DNA from: Branchinecta lynchi | Lineage: Eukaryota > Arthropoda > Branchiopoda > Anostraca > Branchinectidae | DNA length: 64,000 nucleotides | Assembly (NCBI GenBank): GCA_023053575.1 | Contig: JAKZAP010000013.1 | Location: 4,164,001 to 4,228,000, forward strand | Reading direction: 5' to 3' | In this document: positions 47,201 through 49,690 of the stretch, piece after piece | How positions within the stretch are numbered: the first letter of the stretch is position 1 | How the letters are laid out: each line of letters begins with the position of its first letter | Position numbers and translations under genes: made by a program | Notes under the pieces: model-generated | Told to the model about the DNA's origin: nothing | The model's input: only the letters and a program-made list of their open reading frames with translations | Databases searched by the model: none

Positions 47201-48310
47201 GGGGCATAATTTATTGTCAATTCCCTACTTCTCGAGAAGTTCTTACACAACAAAAAACGTGCATCACTAGTAGCAAGCCTGACTTCGTTTGTGAAACATA
47301 CTTTGTATTCGCATTTCATTTAAGGCGTTTTTCCGCGACTCAACTAGTGGCCACACACTTCGCGGTCGCGGAATTGTGTGCCACACAGTCGAGCCACATG
47401 TTGAAACTAGCGGAAGCGCGTTTTGTCTATTTTTTTGGTGGTAATTTCAGTTCTCTAAAAATAAAAATAAAATTCAGATAGAATTTCAGTAGATAAACGT
47501 TCAGGCTTTCGCTCTTACCACCCGGTGCAAAAAGGATCCCCAGTTTTATGTCTACATGCTTGAGATTGTTTTGACATTAATGATGTTGATGACGGTGAGA
47601 TTGACGGGGAAAATAGTGCTGTATAGACAAAGAAAAGGAAAAAATACACTGAGCTTTCAATAATGTAGTAAATACACAAGATCAGAAAATAAGCATTAAA
47701 AAAAGAAAAGGGACTAATGGGGTCTAAAAAATGTGCTGCTAAGTTCGAATTGCCCACCAGAATCGAGCCACAAAACCGACAACCACTCCGAGAGTTGCTT
47801 GTCGAATCCGAGCCACAAAGCTAGCCACAAAAATCTTGCTGGTCGCAGAAACACTTGTGGGCTGCACAAAAGGACGCGGAAACGCTCTTTTCGAGCCACA
47901 ATGGAACCACAAACTGTTTGTGGGAGCACGGAAAAACGCCCACTGCAACGAATACACTTTTTATTATTTATTCTTTGGAGTAAGGCCAGACACTCCAGCC
48001 GAAACTCAGGCCACAAATGGTCCATTGTCTCAATCCCCCAATTCGCAACTGATGGCGAAACACCACTCCACAATACAATTGATGAAAACATCACTCGCAA
48101 CGAAGACATGCATGTGTACATAATCGTTTAAGATCTTCTTTTTTTTAGGGTGATTCCGGTGGACCTCTGCAAATTAAAACACGCGACGGTCGCTACTTTC
48201 TTGCTGGGATCATCAGCTGGGGGATAGGCTGTGCCGAACCAAACTTGCCGGGGGTGTGTACACGAATTTCCAAATTCACGAACTGGATTTTAGAAAACGT
48301 TTCGAGCTAG
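7531..48310 (+). CDS. Sb: Stubble-like type II transmembrane serine protease, eight coding exons
   Basis: Joining 7531-7675, 15019-15915, 23478-23909, 31179-31267, 35030-35136, 36395-36692, 42641-42766 and 48149-48310 gives 2256 nt: 751 residues plus stop. Domains in order: cytoplasmic tail (1-18), short hydrophobic anchor (19-33), six-Cys knot (58-94), Ser/Thr-rich stem (about 95-490), activation peptide with Cys493, cleavage at Arg506/Val507, then a trypsin domain to 751. Triad His553, Asp603, Ser701; Asp695 in the S1 pocket predicts cleavage after Arg or Lys. Stretches such as [17 protein letters not shown] and [19 protein letters not shown] are close to Drosophila Stubble, a 787-residue cell-surface protease needed for bristle, leg and wing epithelial morphogenesis. 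Topology and role are inferred from that family. All introns are GT-AG with matching phases, and no stop or frameshift is seen. Confidence 0.96.
7796..8158. mobile_element. Palindromic GATACC foldback MITE, copy 1
   Basis: Starts near GTTTGCGTTTTTGCAGATAC and ends near GTATCTGCAGGCAAC. The interior is packed with palindromes such as GATACCATGGTATC and ACCGTGGTATC against GATACCACGGT. Relatives lie at 39446-39807 and 61333-61535, and the ends resemble the TA-flanked elements at 48560-49375. Confidence 0.75.
8330..8700. repeat. Decayed GATGAAACTTGG-type module
   Basis: Opens with a long G run and GTACCGGAAATC, with degenerate GGAGAGATTGG and GATCCGACCTCGATGGG words like those of the modular repeats at 25125-29350. 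The short open frames on both strands follow from the GC-rich repeat and are not genes. Confidence 0.45.
8701..9051. other. Unclassified intron sequence
   Basis: Part of intron 1; no feature seen. Confidence 0.4.
9052..9659. repeat. Large inverted repeat with 210-bp arms
   Basis: The left arm (9052-9271) from GTTCCATATGCCTGCGAGGG to CTTCTAGCCACTG is matched in reverse by the right arm (about 9433-9659), with few differences apart from an A-run length change. The spacer is about 160 bp. No target duplication was found, so the origin (foldback element or inverted duplication) is open. Confidence 0.85.
9709..10024. promoter_or_regulatory. Cluster of ATTCGAGAAT motifs (heat-shock-element-like)
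   Basis: ATTCGAGAA(T/A/C) or its close variants occur near 9709, 9751, 9812, 9837, 9905, 9926, 9970 (ATTCTAGAAT) and 10015 (ATTCTCGAAT). Each contains TTCnnGAA, the paired half-site of the heat shock factor element. Function is inference; the cluster may simply be a degenerate tandem repeat. Confidence 0.35.
10047..10830 (-). mobile_element. Modular GATGAAACTTGG element, copy 1
   Basis: Bounded by a 3'-type end (read on minus) CAAGTGCCATATGAGCTC followed by AGCTCTTGTT at 10047-10083, and a 5'-type end near 10790-10830 where TGGCACTTG-type halves face each other, followed inward by GTCCGTCCGTCGGTCTGTCC. The interior holds a few G-rich modules, each with GATGAAACTTGG-like and CCGGATC-like words. 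No conserved open frame. Flanking segments 9659-9720 and 10845-10895 are inverted copies of each other. Confidence 0.6.
10831..11422. other. Spacer with left end of an older foldback
   Basis: GAGCTTGGTCACACTGG at about 11149-11165 is the inverse of the CCAGTGTGACC / AAGCTCTG sequence that flanks the hAT-like copies at 11415-11870. An older foldback of about 720 bp therefore seems to span 11149-11869. Otherwise no feature seen. Confidence 0.45.
11423..11610 (+). mobile_element. G-run hAT-like MITE, copy 2
   Basis: 188 bp from CAGGCCCGTATCCAGG to GATACGGCCTTG, with exact 8-bp duplication GTGACCAA on both sides (11415-11422, 11611-11618). Internal G and C runs as in the other copies. Inserted in the right terminal repeat of an older foldback. 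Confidence 0.9.
11641..11854 (+). mobile_element. G-run hAT-like MITE, copy 3 (tandem, chimeric)
   Basis: 214 bp, flanked by the same GTGACCAA (11633-11640, 11855-11862) and by a repeat of the same target sequence (TTTGAGCCCAGT) as copy 2. The pair therefore arose by tandem duplication, not by two insertions. The left interior of this copy has been replaced by about 36 bp (GGTTTGAGCCCTATAAAAAG and onward) that also occurs at 9391-9426. Confidence 0.88.
11863..12689. other. Unclassified intron sequence
   Basis: Part of intron 1; no gene or repeat recognised. Confidence 0.4.
12690..13039 (+). mobile_element. CACTGTCAG foldback MITE, complete copy
   Basis: 350 bp from CACTGTCAGGAGTTTCATAA to GAAACTTCTGACAGTG. 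Each arm carries GATGCGCGGTTTCAAC and repeated AACAGATAACA, so most of the element can fold; only the centre (GGAAGAACCGAAAAAT region) is asymmetric. No convincing target duplication was found. Relatives: 5093-5590, 18473-18552, 34574-34911 and the outer shell at 18332-20382. Confidence 0.82.
13327..14278. mobile_element. Mutator-like foldback element, copy 1
   Basis: 952 bp with arms of several hundred bp. The left end GGCACTGTCTAGGGAACCGG is mirrored at the right by CCCTAGACAGTGCC. Flanked by an exact 9-bp duplication TTAAAAAAC (13318-13326 and 14279-14287). Long arms and a 9-bp duplication are typical of Mutator-like non-autonomous elements. The arms contain many CCGGTAGT and TACCGGAAC words. 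No transposase. Confidence 0.85.
14332..14666. mobile_element. GGCGTATTCT MITE, copy 1
   Basis: Starts GGCGTATTCTAACGGCGAG and ends GGGAACGGCGAGAATATGCC, so short inverted ends are visible. The body (ATATGCAGTTGACGAAGTTA, ATTTTACATTGCACCA, GAATCTGAAAGGGAGTCC) is shared with 52199-52571. No clear target duplication. Confidence 0.75.
15019..15915 (+). CDS. Sb: Stubble-like exon 2: six-Cys knot and Ser/Thr-rich stem
   Basis: The acceptor TTCTTTATTTTTAG/CT at 15018 completes codon 49 (Ala). Residues 50-347 plus one base follow; donor ACAG/GTAAGA, phase 1. The first part carries Cys58, 67, 73, 84, 93 and 94 in the spacing C-x8-C-x5-C-x10-C-x8-CC, with [14 protein letters not shown] and DGFMFGSCC; this is the disulfide-knotted domain found near the N-terminus of Stubble. 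The rest is rich in Thr and Ser with long TTT runs, expected to be heavily O-glycosylated, plus possible N-sites (NET, NSS, NIS). It ends in a PEFLPEG motif. Phase 1 at both ends makes the exon symmetric. An antisense frame at 15158-15538 is a shadow of this exon. Confidence 0.95.
15968..16538. mobile_element. GGGATCGAC Mutator-like foldback, copy 1
   Basis: 571 bp, ends GGGATCGACTAGAAGCAGG and CCTGCTTTTATCAATCCC, flanked by an exact 9-bp duplication CATAGAAAT (15959-15967, 16539-16547). Arms of over 150 bp contain the AAAGGAAAGGCAAGAGAAAA segment and its inverse. It lies only 52 bp downstream of the exon 2 donor. A second copy is at 19771-20267. Confidence 0.88.
16640..17095. repeat. Cluster of GAATCCGGATTCG-type palindromes
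   Basis: Words such as GAATCCGGATTCGG, AAATCCGGATTCGA and GATTCCGGATTCGAATCC recur with irregular spacing. This looks like a degenerate simple repeat built on the AATCCGGATT palindrome. No gene. Confidence 0.6.
17258..17666. mobile_element. CAGGGACCC hAT-like MITE, copy 1
   Basis: 409-bp foldback from CAGGGACCCATAAATGTCC to GGAAATTTATGGGTCCCT, flanked by an exact 8-bp duplication GGTAGAAG (17250-17257, 17667-17674). The arms include TAATGACTCGCCATTCA. No coding capacity. Confidence 0.87.
17998..18331 (+). repeat. Diverged tandem duplication, period about 228 bp
   Basis: GGGATCTCATCGAAACG ... CTTGTTTTTACAGGG ... TTCCGCTAGGTCATAACTCGCA near 17998-18100 recurs in diverged form near 18226-18331. 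Non-coding, intron 2. The region 17675-17997 shows nothing else. Confidence 0.6.
18473..18552 (+). mobile_element. CACTGTCAG MITE, left end only
   Basis: CACTGTCAGAAGTTGCATAA with GATGCGCGTTTTCAACAG and AAACTTTGGGATGTTAT matches the left arm of 12690-13039. It stops where the LINE 3' tail begins; no right end is present. Confidence 0.65.
18553..19729 (-). pseudogene. LINE reverse transcriptase, 5'-truncated
   Basis: On the minus strand about 348 codons are open from 19729 to the stop at 18683. Visible reverse transcriptase motifs: [13 protein letters not shown] (motif A), [13 protein letters not shown] (motif B), YKYADDLN with the catalytic [19 protein letters not shown], then a C-terminal [14 protein letters not shown] and [11 protein letters not shown]. 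These point to the Jockey/CR1/L2 group of non-LTR retrotransposons. The endonuclease and the first part of the polymerase are missing, an in-frame stop precedes 19729, and the 3' end runs into a TTGA repeat tail (18553-18576). No internal stop, so the copy is fairly young but dead on arrival. Confidence 0.92.
19771..20267. mobile_element. GGGATCGAC Mutator-like foldback, copy 2
   Basis: 497 bp, ends GGGATCGACTAAAACCAGG and CCTGGTTTTAGTCGATCCC, exact 9-bp duplication AGATCTAGG (19762-19770, 20268-20276). Arms of about 240 bp hold several AAAACCAGGAAGGG repeats. It is inserted in the right arm of the outer foldback. Confidence 0.9.
20383..21040. other. Unclassified intron sequence
   Basis: Part of intron 2; short open frames on both strands, none supported. 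Confidence 0.4.
21041..21612 (+). repeat. ATTTCGGCCCTTCTTGGC family repeat, copy 1
   Basis: Begins AACGGATACGTCAGATGC, includes TTTCGGCCCTTCTTGGC, AGCACAACTCTTACTAGAAA and GACGCGGCGGGTGGACGCAA, and runs to CTTTAAGCCGCTC. A second long copy lies at 43545-44340 and shares these words in order. The short overlapping open frames are not conserved between copies, so it is treated as non-coding. Confidence 0.65.
21625..22345 (+). repeat. GGGATCCC family repeat, copy 2, interrupted
   Basis: Contains CTGTCCGTCTGTATGTCTG, a CGATAACTTGG segment, a GGGGTGGGGG stretch and a degenerate tandem module. It stops at 22190 and resumes after a LINE tail with GGGATCCCGCCGAAACC near 22319-22336. Confidence 0.6.
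22190..22300 (-). mobile_element. LINE 3' end with TTAC tail
   Basis: On the minus strand a short untranslated segment ends in TTACTTACTTACT. It interrupts the GGGATCCC family repeat. Similar tails with a different body are at 40039-40510. Confidence 0.5.
22346..23107. other. Intron sequence with repeat fragments
   Basis: Fragments of the TTTCGGCCCTTCTTGGC family occur near 22375-22460 and 22560-22640. Nothing else is recognised. Confidence 0.45.
23108..23282 (-). mobile_element. G-run hAT-like MITE, copy 4
   Basis: 175 bp from CAAGGCCGTATCCAGG to CCTGGATACGGGCCTG, exact 8-bp duplication CACATATG (23100-23107, 23283-23290). The orientation is opposite to copies 1, 2, 3 and 5. It lies about 195 bp upstream of exon 3. 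Confidence 0.9.
23478..23909 (+). CDS. Sb: Stubble-like exon 3: second stem exon
   Basis: The acceptor CCCTTTCTAG/CG at 23477 completes codon 348. Residues 349-491 plus one base follow; donor AAAA/GTAAGC. The sequence is Ser/Thr/Pro-rich ([28 protein letters not shown]) with no cysteines, consistent with an extended glycosylated stem between the cysteine knot and the protease. It ends in [11 protein letters not shown], close to the PEFLPEG ending of exon 2. At 432 bp and phase 1 on both sides, it could be skipped without shifting the frame. Stem sequence is poorly conserved in the family, so the assignment rests on frame, phase and composition. Confidence 0.9.
23985..24660 (+). pseudogene. 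Decayed LINE reverse transcriptase tail, split by a MITE
   Basis: One plus-strand frame reads [20 protein letters not shown] then YRYD up to 24126, which resembles the C-terminal part of non-LTR reverse transcriptases just after the polymerase. The reading resumes in decayed form after 24522 (an [21 protein letters not shown] stretch). A hAT-like MITE sits exactly in between. Frameshifts and stops are present. Confidence 0.55.
24127..24514. mobile_element. CAGGGACCC hAT-like MITE, copy 2
   Basis: 388 bp, same ends and arms as 17258-17666 but with the body inverted. Flanks GCTATGAT and GGTATGAC match at 6 of 8 positions, an aged 8-bp duplication. It interrupts a LINE coding relic. Confidence 0.82.
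24661..25124. other. Unclassified intron sequence
   Basis: Part of intron 3; a 100-codon minus-strand open frame (24799-25101) matches nothing I know. Confidence 0.4.
25125..27575 (+). mobile_element. Modular GATGAAACTTGG element, copy 2 (about 2.4 kb)
   Basis: The 5' end is a hairpin (TATGGCACTTG, six bases, then CAAGTGCCATATA) followed by a CTGTCCGTCAGTCGG tract. The interior has about a dozen G-rich modules of roughly 170-190 bp. Each carries GATGAAACTTGG or a variant, then a CCGGACCGGATC word, then GGGGGAGTTGG and CCGGAAAT. The 3' end is CAAGTGCCATATGAGCTC followed by GTAGCTCTTGTTG. Many long antisense open frames occur but are by-products of the repeat. No transposase or polymerase seen; class unknown to me. 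Confidence 0.7.
27623..29350 (+). mobile_element. Modular GATGAAACTTGG element, copy 3
   Basis: The 5' hairpin (GGCACTTG ... CAAGTGCCATATA, 27627-27655) and the 3' end CAAGTGCCATATGAGCTT (29321-29338) match copy 2. Between them are about six modules with GATGAAACTTGG-like words and G runs. An unrelated stretch of about 120 bp lies at 27840-27960, and a different 3' part begins at 28980. A 210-codon antisense frame (28284-28916) is rejected as a gene. Confidence 0.65.
28985..29310 (+). repeat. AAAGTGCGCAT repeats
   Basis: AAAGTGCGCAT occurs near 29053, 29160, 29199 and 29253, usually after a CTAGC or CTCC word. The longer blocks near 29040-29110 and 29240-29315 (CATCTCAACCC) are diverged copies of each other. 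Confidence 0.65.
29750..30152 (+). pseudogene. LINE ORF1 zinc-knuckle fragment with 3' tail
   Basis: Plus-strand frames encode [10 protein letters not shown], then after a frame change a segment with [16 protein letters not shown] and [16 protein letters not shown]. These are three CCHC-type zinc knuckles in the spacing typical of the gag-like ORF1 of Jockey/I-type non-LTR retrotransposons, which binds the element's RNA. It passes directly to a 3' untranslated piece and an AAT/ATA repeat tail (30118-30152), so all of ORF2 is deleted. Confidence 0.78.
30400..31083 (+). pseudogene. LINE ORF2 C-terminal fragment with zinc finger and TATTC tail
   Basis: The open frame at 30739-30969 carries [18 protein letters not shown] (C-x2-C-x7-H-x5-C), the C-terminal finger seen after the reverse transcriptase in several LINE clades, and then [11 protein letters not shown]. 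Upstream 30403-30560 has protein-like coding with breaks. It ends with AATAAA at 31055 and TATTC units. The same finger occurs at 41239-41705 and 43966-44297. It ends about 95 bp before exon 4. Confidence 0.78.
31179..31267 (+). CDS. Sb: Stubble-like exon 4: activation peptide and cleavage site
   Basis: The acceptor TTTGTTTTAG/GA at 31178 completes codon 492 (Arg). Residues 493-521 follow and the donor is CAG/GTAAGC (phase 0). Cys493 in CGMQNPMPK should pair with Cys623 of the catalytic domain and keep the stem attached after activation. TSR/VVGG places the activating cut after Arg506, with the new N-terminus Val507. The exon ends at WPWQ. Only 89 bp long; it is recognisable because of the zymogen motif and because both phases fit. 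Confidence 0.95.
31438..31711. mobile_element. GAGCGTGTTCCACC foldback MITE, copy 1
   Basis: Ends GAGCGTGTTCCATCCTACT and AGTAGGGTGGAACACGCTC are inverted repeats. The interior contains GTTCCAACC and GTAACTATTAGT words shared, in reversed orientation, with 49387-49690. Target duplication not clear. Confidence 0.78.
31712..33157. other. Unclassified intron sequence
   Basis: Part of intron 4. Only simple AT-rich tracts (ATAAATAAATAAAT near 32297; TTATTATTATT near 32910) were seen. Confidence 0.4.
33159..33357. repeat. AGTAACCCAATGT array in a small foldback
   Basis: AGGGTTGGTCGCC at the left and GGTGACCAACCCT at the right are inverted ends. TTCGTACACCCTGG (about 33180) and CTCGTACACCCTGG (about 33317) are direct repeats. 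Between them 10-11 bp units of the type AGTAACCCA or TGTAACCCA recur about ten times. Confidence 0.7.
33352..33608. repeat. Multi-palindrome hairpin region
   Basis: CCTCGTTTTTGTTGCA at the left and TGCAACAAAAAAGAGG at the right are inverted. Inside, CACGGACTTG ... CAAGTCCGTG and GCAGCGC-type halves form further hairpins. The overlapping open frames on both strands (60-78 codons) follow from this symmetry. Confidence 0.65.
33765..34445 (+). repeat. GGGATCCC family repeat, copy 3
   Basis: Starts around GGGATCCCAAAACGTGAGTG with GTTGTCCGCC, CCGTCCGTCAGCTCGATAAC and a GGGGTGGAGG stretch. Then come about three tandem units with CGCCCGGAATCCGGCCAAAA, ending TTTTTGGGATCCCGTCGAAA. Confidence 0.7.
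34574..34911 (+). mobile_element. CACTGTCAG foldback MITE, copy before exon 5
   Basis: ACTGTCAGAAGTTTCATAAG at the left; TATCTGTTATGAAACTTCTG at the right. The body matches 12690-13039. It ends about 120 bp upstream of exon 5. Confidence 0.8.
35030..35136 (+). CDS. Sb: Stubble-like exon 5: catalytic histidine
   Basis: The acceptor is a T run followed by CAG at 35029, phase 0. Residues 522-556 and two bases of codon 557 follow; donor AAGA/GTAAGT. Contains [17 protein letters not shown], nearly invariant in the family, and ITAAHC with His553 of the triad. Cys538 and Cys554 form the conserved loop disulfide (42-58 in chymotrypsin numbering). Confidence 0.96.
35137..35845. other. Unclassified intron sequence
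   Basis: Intron 5, first part; no feature seen. Confidence 0.4.
35846..36125. mobile_element. PIF/Harbinger-like MITE, copy 2
   Basis: 280 bp, ends CCCGAGGTTCACACAGA and TCTGTGTGAACCTAGGG, flanked by TAA on both sides (35843-35845, 36126-36128). Inner parts (CGATTTCTGTTGC, AAATTCTGTTGCC; CGTCGCCGCGATTTGC) are inverted or repeated. The next transposon starts 18 bp later. Confidence 0.82.
36144..36335 (+). mobile_element. G-run hAT-like MITE, copy 5
   Basis: 192 bp from CAAGGCCATATCCAGG to CCTGGATACGGTCTTG, exact 8-bp duplication TGCCCCTC (36136-36143, 36336-36343). Ends 59 bp before the acceptor of exon 6. Confidence 0.9.
36395..36692 (+). CDS. Sb: Stubble-like exon 6: catalytic aspartate
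   Basis: The acceptor TTTTCTTTTAG/C at 36394 completes codon 557 (Asp). Residues 558-656 follow; donor CAA/GTAAGC, phase 0. [18 protein letters not shown] and [20 protein letters not shown] match the family, with Asp603 of the triad in EHDIAIL. Cys623 in ISPICLPS is the partner of the activation-peptide cysteine. [19 protein letters not shown] is a family signature and contains a possible N-glycosylation site (Asn635). The usual Cys136 before this block is absent, as its partner Cys201 is in exon 8. Confidence 0.96.
36693..38551. other. Intron 6, first part, mostly unclassified
   Basis: Contains a tract of TAGTAG and TAGTAGCAT words at about 37560-37790. Protein-like open frames at 36952-37336 match no family and are not supported by splice context. 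Confidence 0.4.
38552..39038 (-). pseudogene. LINE reverse transcriptase C-terminal fragment
   Basis: A 130-codon minus-strand frame (39038 to 38646) includes [20 protein letters not shown] and [14 protein letters not shown]. This is the thumb-side region that follows the polymerase in CR1/L2-like elements. The 3' end carries a TTA repeat tail (about 38548-38568 on the plus strand as AATAATAAT). Upstream parts are missing. Confidence 0.68.
39446..39807. mobile_element. Palindromic GATACC foldback MITE, copy 2
   Basis: Starts TA/GTTGTGTTTTTGCAGATACC and ends GTATCTGCAAAAC/TA. The interior has GATACCATGGTATC, ATACCACGG and ACCGTGGTAAC palindromes as at 7796-8158. Confidence 0.75.
40039..40510 (-). 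repeat. Three head-to-tail copies of a LINE 3' end
   Basis: Each unit of about 158 bp begins GTAAGTAAGTAATTTATTTT and continues AATCCGCCATTTCCAAAAA, AATTTTCAATCTTCGGTC and GAGACCAGAGCTTTATGTC. Starts are near 40039, 40198 and 40364. On the minus strand the TTAC run is the tail of a retroelement. Tandem arrangement is unusual for LINE ends. Confidence 0.75.
40511..41238. other. Unclassified intron sequence
   Basis: A 68-codon minus frame at 40940-41146 may be more of the neighbouring LINE but shows no motif. Confidence 0.35.
41239..41705 (-). pseudogene. LINE ORF2 C-terminus with zinc finger
   Basis: Minus-strand frames read [20 protein letters not shown], then [11 protein letters not shown], then after a frameshift [19 protein letters not shown] and [13 protein letters not shown]. 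The cysteine/histidine order and the FGG-FPGI ending match the fragment at 30739-30969, so both belong to one LINE family. The tail is a TAA/ATT run (41239-41270). Confidence 0.75.
41914..42140 (+). CDS. Possible terminal exon of an unrecognised gene
   Basis: CATCTTCTTTCAG ends at 41913, a good acceptor. After two bases the frame stays open for 75 codons ([20 protein letters not shown], then [20 protein letters not shown] and a basic end) to a TAA at 42138-42140. AATAAA follows at 42228-42233. The composition looks coding, but I recognise no family and found no upstream exon. It would be nested in intron 6 of the protease gene on the same strand, which also allows a processed relic or a transposon protein. 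Confidence 0.25.
42641..42766 (+). CDS. Sb: Stubble-like exon 7: S1-pocket exon
   Basis: The acceptor is TTTATTCAAG/G at 42640, phase 0. Residues 657-698 (42 codons) follow; donor CAG/GTAAGA. Encodes [20 protein letters not shown] and [18 protein letters not shown]. Asp695, six residues before the catalytic serine, lines the S1 pocket and predicts trypsin-like preference for Arg/Lys. Cys667 and Cys686 form the 168-182 disulfide; Cys697 pairs with Cys726. Confidence 0.96.
42863..43053. mobile_element. PIF/Harbinger-like MITE, copy 3
   Basis: 191 bp, left end AGCCCCGTTCACAAGCATGC, right end GCATGCTTGTGAACGCGAC, flanked by TAA (42860-42862, 43054-43056). The interior is full of GTGCCTAGGCA-type palindromes. 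It begins 96 bp after exon 7. Confidence 0.82.
43188..43490 (+). repeat. Degenerate tandem repeat, period about 108 bp
   Basis: TTATGAGGCTGAAAATCC, CAGATCTGGCTGGCGGCTC and AAACACCGAGTGCGAGATGA recur as TTATGAGGCCGAAAGTCC, GGATCTGGCTGCCGGCTC and AAACACCGACTGCAAGGCAA, with a third partial unit. Confidence 0.65.
43545..44340 (+). repeat. ATTTCGGCCCTTCTTGGC family repeat, copy 2, interrupted
   Basis: Shares AGCACAACTCTTACTAGAAA, GCCTTCCTGCTCTCTGACGC and AAAAGCGCTAAAAA with 21041-21612. A LINE fragment splits it: GTGGGGATTTTAGAAGCTTA lies before the insertion and AAAAGGCAGAATAAGCAAGA after it. Confidence 0.65.
43966..44297 (-). pseudogene. LINE 3' fragment with C-terminal zinc finger
   Basis: Minus-strand frame 44287-44048 encodes [17 protein letters not shown], then [11 protein letters not shown] and [12 protein letters not shown]: the same post-polymerase finger as at 30739 and 41395. 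The tail is ATATTC-like. It is inserted in a repeat of the TTTCGGCCC family. Confidence 0.75.
44410..45990 (+). mobile_element. Modular GATGAAACTTGG element, copy 4 (ends lost)
   Basis: About eight modules with variants of GATGAAACTTGG, AACTTTGGAACGGGTGAT, GGACCGGATC and GGGGGAGTGGAGG. No CAAGTGCCATAT ends were found, so this copy is truncated or decayed on both sides. Open frames in it are by-products of the repeat. Confidence 0.6.
45991..48148. other. Intron 7, remainder, unclassified
   Basis: Segments rich in CGAGCCACAAA words at about 47330-47420 and 47750-47960 suggest a decayed repeat. Overlapping 90-135 codon open frames at 47714-48131 on both strands have no family resemblance. No exon is expected here, since exons 7 and 8 already join in phase. 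Confidence 0.4.
48149..48310 (+). CDS. Sb: Stubble-like exon 8: catalytic serine and C-terminus
   Basis: The acceptor is a T run then AG at 48148, phase 0. Residues 699-751 and TAG (48308-48310) follow. Begins [20 protein letters not shown] with Ser701 of the triad and the oxyanion-hole glycine 699, then [16 protein letters not shown], the substrate-binding strand. Cys726 closes the 191-220 loop. Cys735 in GVCTRIS has no visible partner. The last helix ends ILENVSS. The length from Val507 to the end (245 residues) is normal for a trypsin domain. Confidence 0.96.
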   Translation, partial: GDSGGPLQIKTRDGRYFLAGIISWGIGCAEPNLPGVCTRISKFTNWILENVSS

Positions 48311-48559
48311 CAATAGCTGGCAAATACCTCTCAGAGTCAAACTTGTGATCTGTCATGACACTGGAAACCCGGAGCTGATCACACAACCTGCTCGTTGTCA
48401 TAAGAGCAGTCCAGAAGCTACAGGCCAGACAAATGAGACTCCAGATTGAAGAAGACTCGGCTCAGATGACCTCATGTGAAGTACAAGAGATAACTTCAAA
48501 CAGAACAGGGTGGAGTGTTCTGTCTAGCTGTAAATTTCAGTGTTAGTAAGGGCACATTA

Positions 48560-48932
48560 GTTGCGTTTTGGATCTGAATCAGTTCTCCGTTCTCGCTTCT
48601 GAATCCCCGATTCTCGTACAAATTACCGTTTTTGCTCTTCGCGCTTCTCCATTGTCGCTTTTGACAAACACACTAATTTGGCAGCTCGTCTGCATCCCGG
48701 TATACCTGTTTATGCATATTGAACATCCGCACTCTATTGACCAGATCAGGGAGGAGAATCGGGGATTCACTATCGGAGCAACTTCTCGATTCTGCAGAAT
48801 CGCGAGGCTTTCCCCGTTCCCAAGTCTAACCAAACGCAAGAAAAGTAGAATTCGTTTCATCTGAATAGTCAAAAACGCGAAATAGGAGAACTGCGAGGAG
48901 AATCGCGAGGAGAATTCGATCAAAAACGCAAC
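48560..48932. mobile_element. GTTGCGTTTT foldback MITE, TA-flanked, copy 1
   Basis: 373 bp, ends GTTGCGTTTTGGATCTGAAT and ATTCGATCAAAAACGCAAC with TA on each side (48558-48559, 48933-48934). The arms include TCTCCGTTCTCGC-like sequence and its inverse. TA flanks suggest Tc1/mariner-type insertion. It starts 250 bp after the protease stop codon. Confidence 0.75.
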
Positions 48933-48985
48933 TATAATGAGATGTTCGTAACTTGGTTATTCACAAGAACAAAAGTAAACAAATA

Positions 48986-49375
48986 GTTGCGTTTTTGCGG
49001 TTTTCGCAGTTATCGGGTATCTATTACCTCGACGAATCGTCGTTTTCTCAGTCACCCAGCAACATATTAGTAACCCTTTATCCTTCCCCTTTTGTAGCTT
49101 CCCCTCACAGAATTTCTCCTAAAAGTAGAACAAATAGTTGCGTGTTTGCGGTTTTCGCAGTTACCGGGTATCTATTACCTCGACGAATCGTCGTTTTCTC
49201 AGTCACCCAGCAACATATTAGTAACCCTGGTATCTGGTACCGAGTAACCCTGCTGAGACGGGGTTACCGGAATTCATTAACCTAGTAACCTAGCAGTATC
49301 GGATGTCTGAAAAAACGACAAGAGTGCGCTCAGTTACCGAGTGAGAGTAACTCTAGGTTACAGCAAAAACGCAAC
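48986..49375. mobile_element. GTTGCGTTTT foldback MITE, TA-flanked, copy 2
   Basis: Ends GTTGCGTTTTTGC and GCAAAAACGCAAC, TA on both sides. A 105-bp segment (GTTATCGGGTATCTATTACC, TCGACGAATCGTCGTTTTCT) is duplicated in tandem with period 151 bp (from 48980 and 49131). Confidence 0.78.
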
Positions 49376-49386
49376 TACGAGACACT

Positions 49387-49690
49387 GAGCGTGTTCCACC
49401 CTACTTACCATAGTTACTACGCATGACGTCACGAATTCTGGCTTTTTCCGTCAAGGCTGGAACGACTTTTCTATTTTCCCGCAGAATATCATACCACGGG
49501 CGAATCCGACCAATCACGATTCAGAGATCCGTAGTTACTACGGTTACTACTCTCCCGAGCGTGGTAAGCAAGTATTTACTATCAGTTACTATTTCGAGAA
49601 GGTTGGAACGGTCAGCGTAGTAACTTTTGGTGAGGTTGGAACGTAAATCGTAACTAATAGTTACTATTGGTACGAGGGTGGAACACGCTT
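49387..49690. mobile_element. GAGCGTGTTCCACC foldback MITE, copy 2
   Basis: Ends GAGCGTGTTCCACCCTACT and GAGGGTGGAACACGCTT. The body is the reverse of 31438-31711. It follows the previous MITE after only 11 bp. Confidence 0.78.

Noticed and set aside
47714..48131. Overlapping 95-135 codon frames on both strands before exon 8
   Set aside because: No family resemblance, repetitive CGAGCCACAA content, and no place for an extra exon since exons 7 and 8 join in phase.
48018..48310. Processed copy or second protease gene at the final exon
   Set aside because: The exon has an intron-type acceptor and continues exactly in phase from exon 7; no second catalytic exon set is present in the window.
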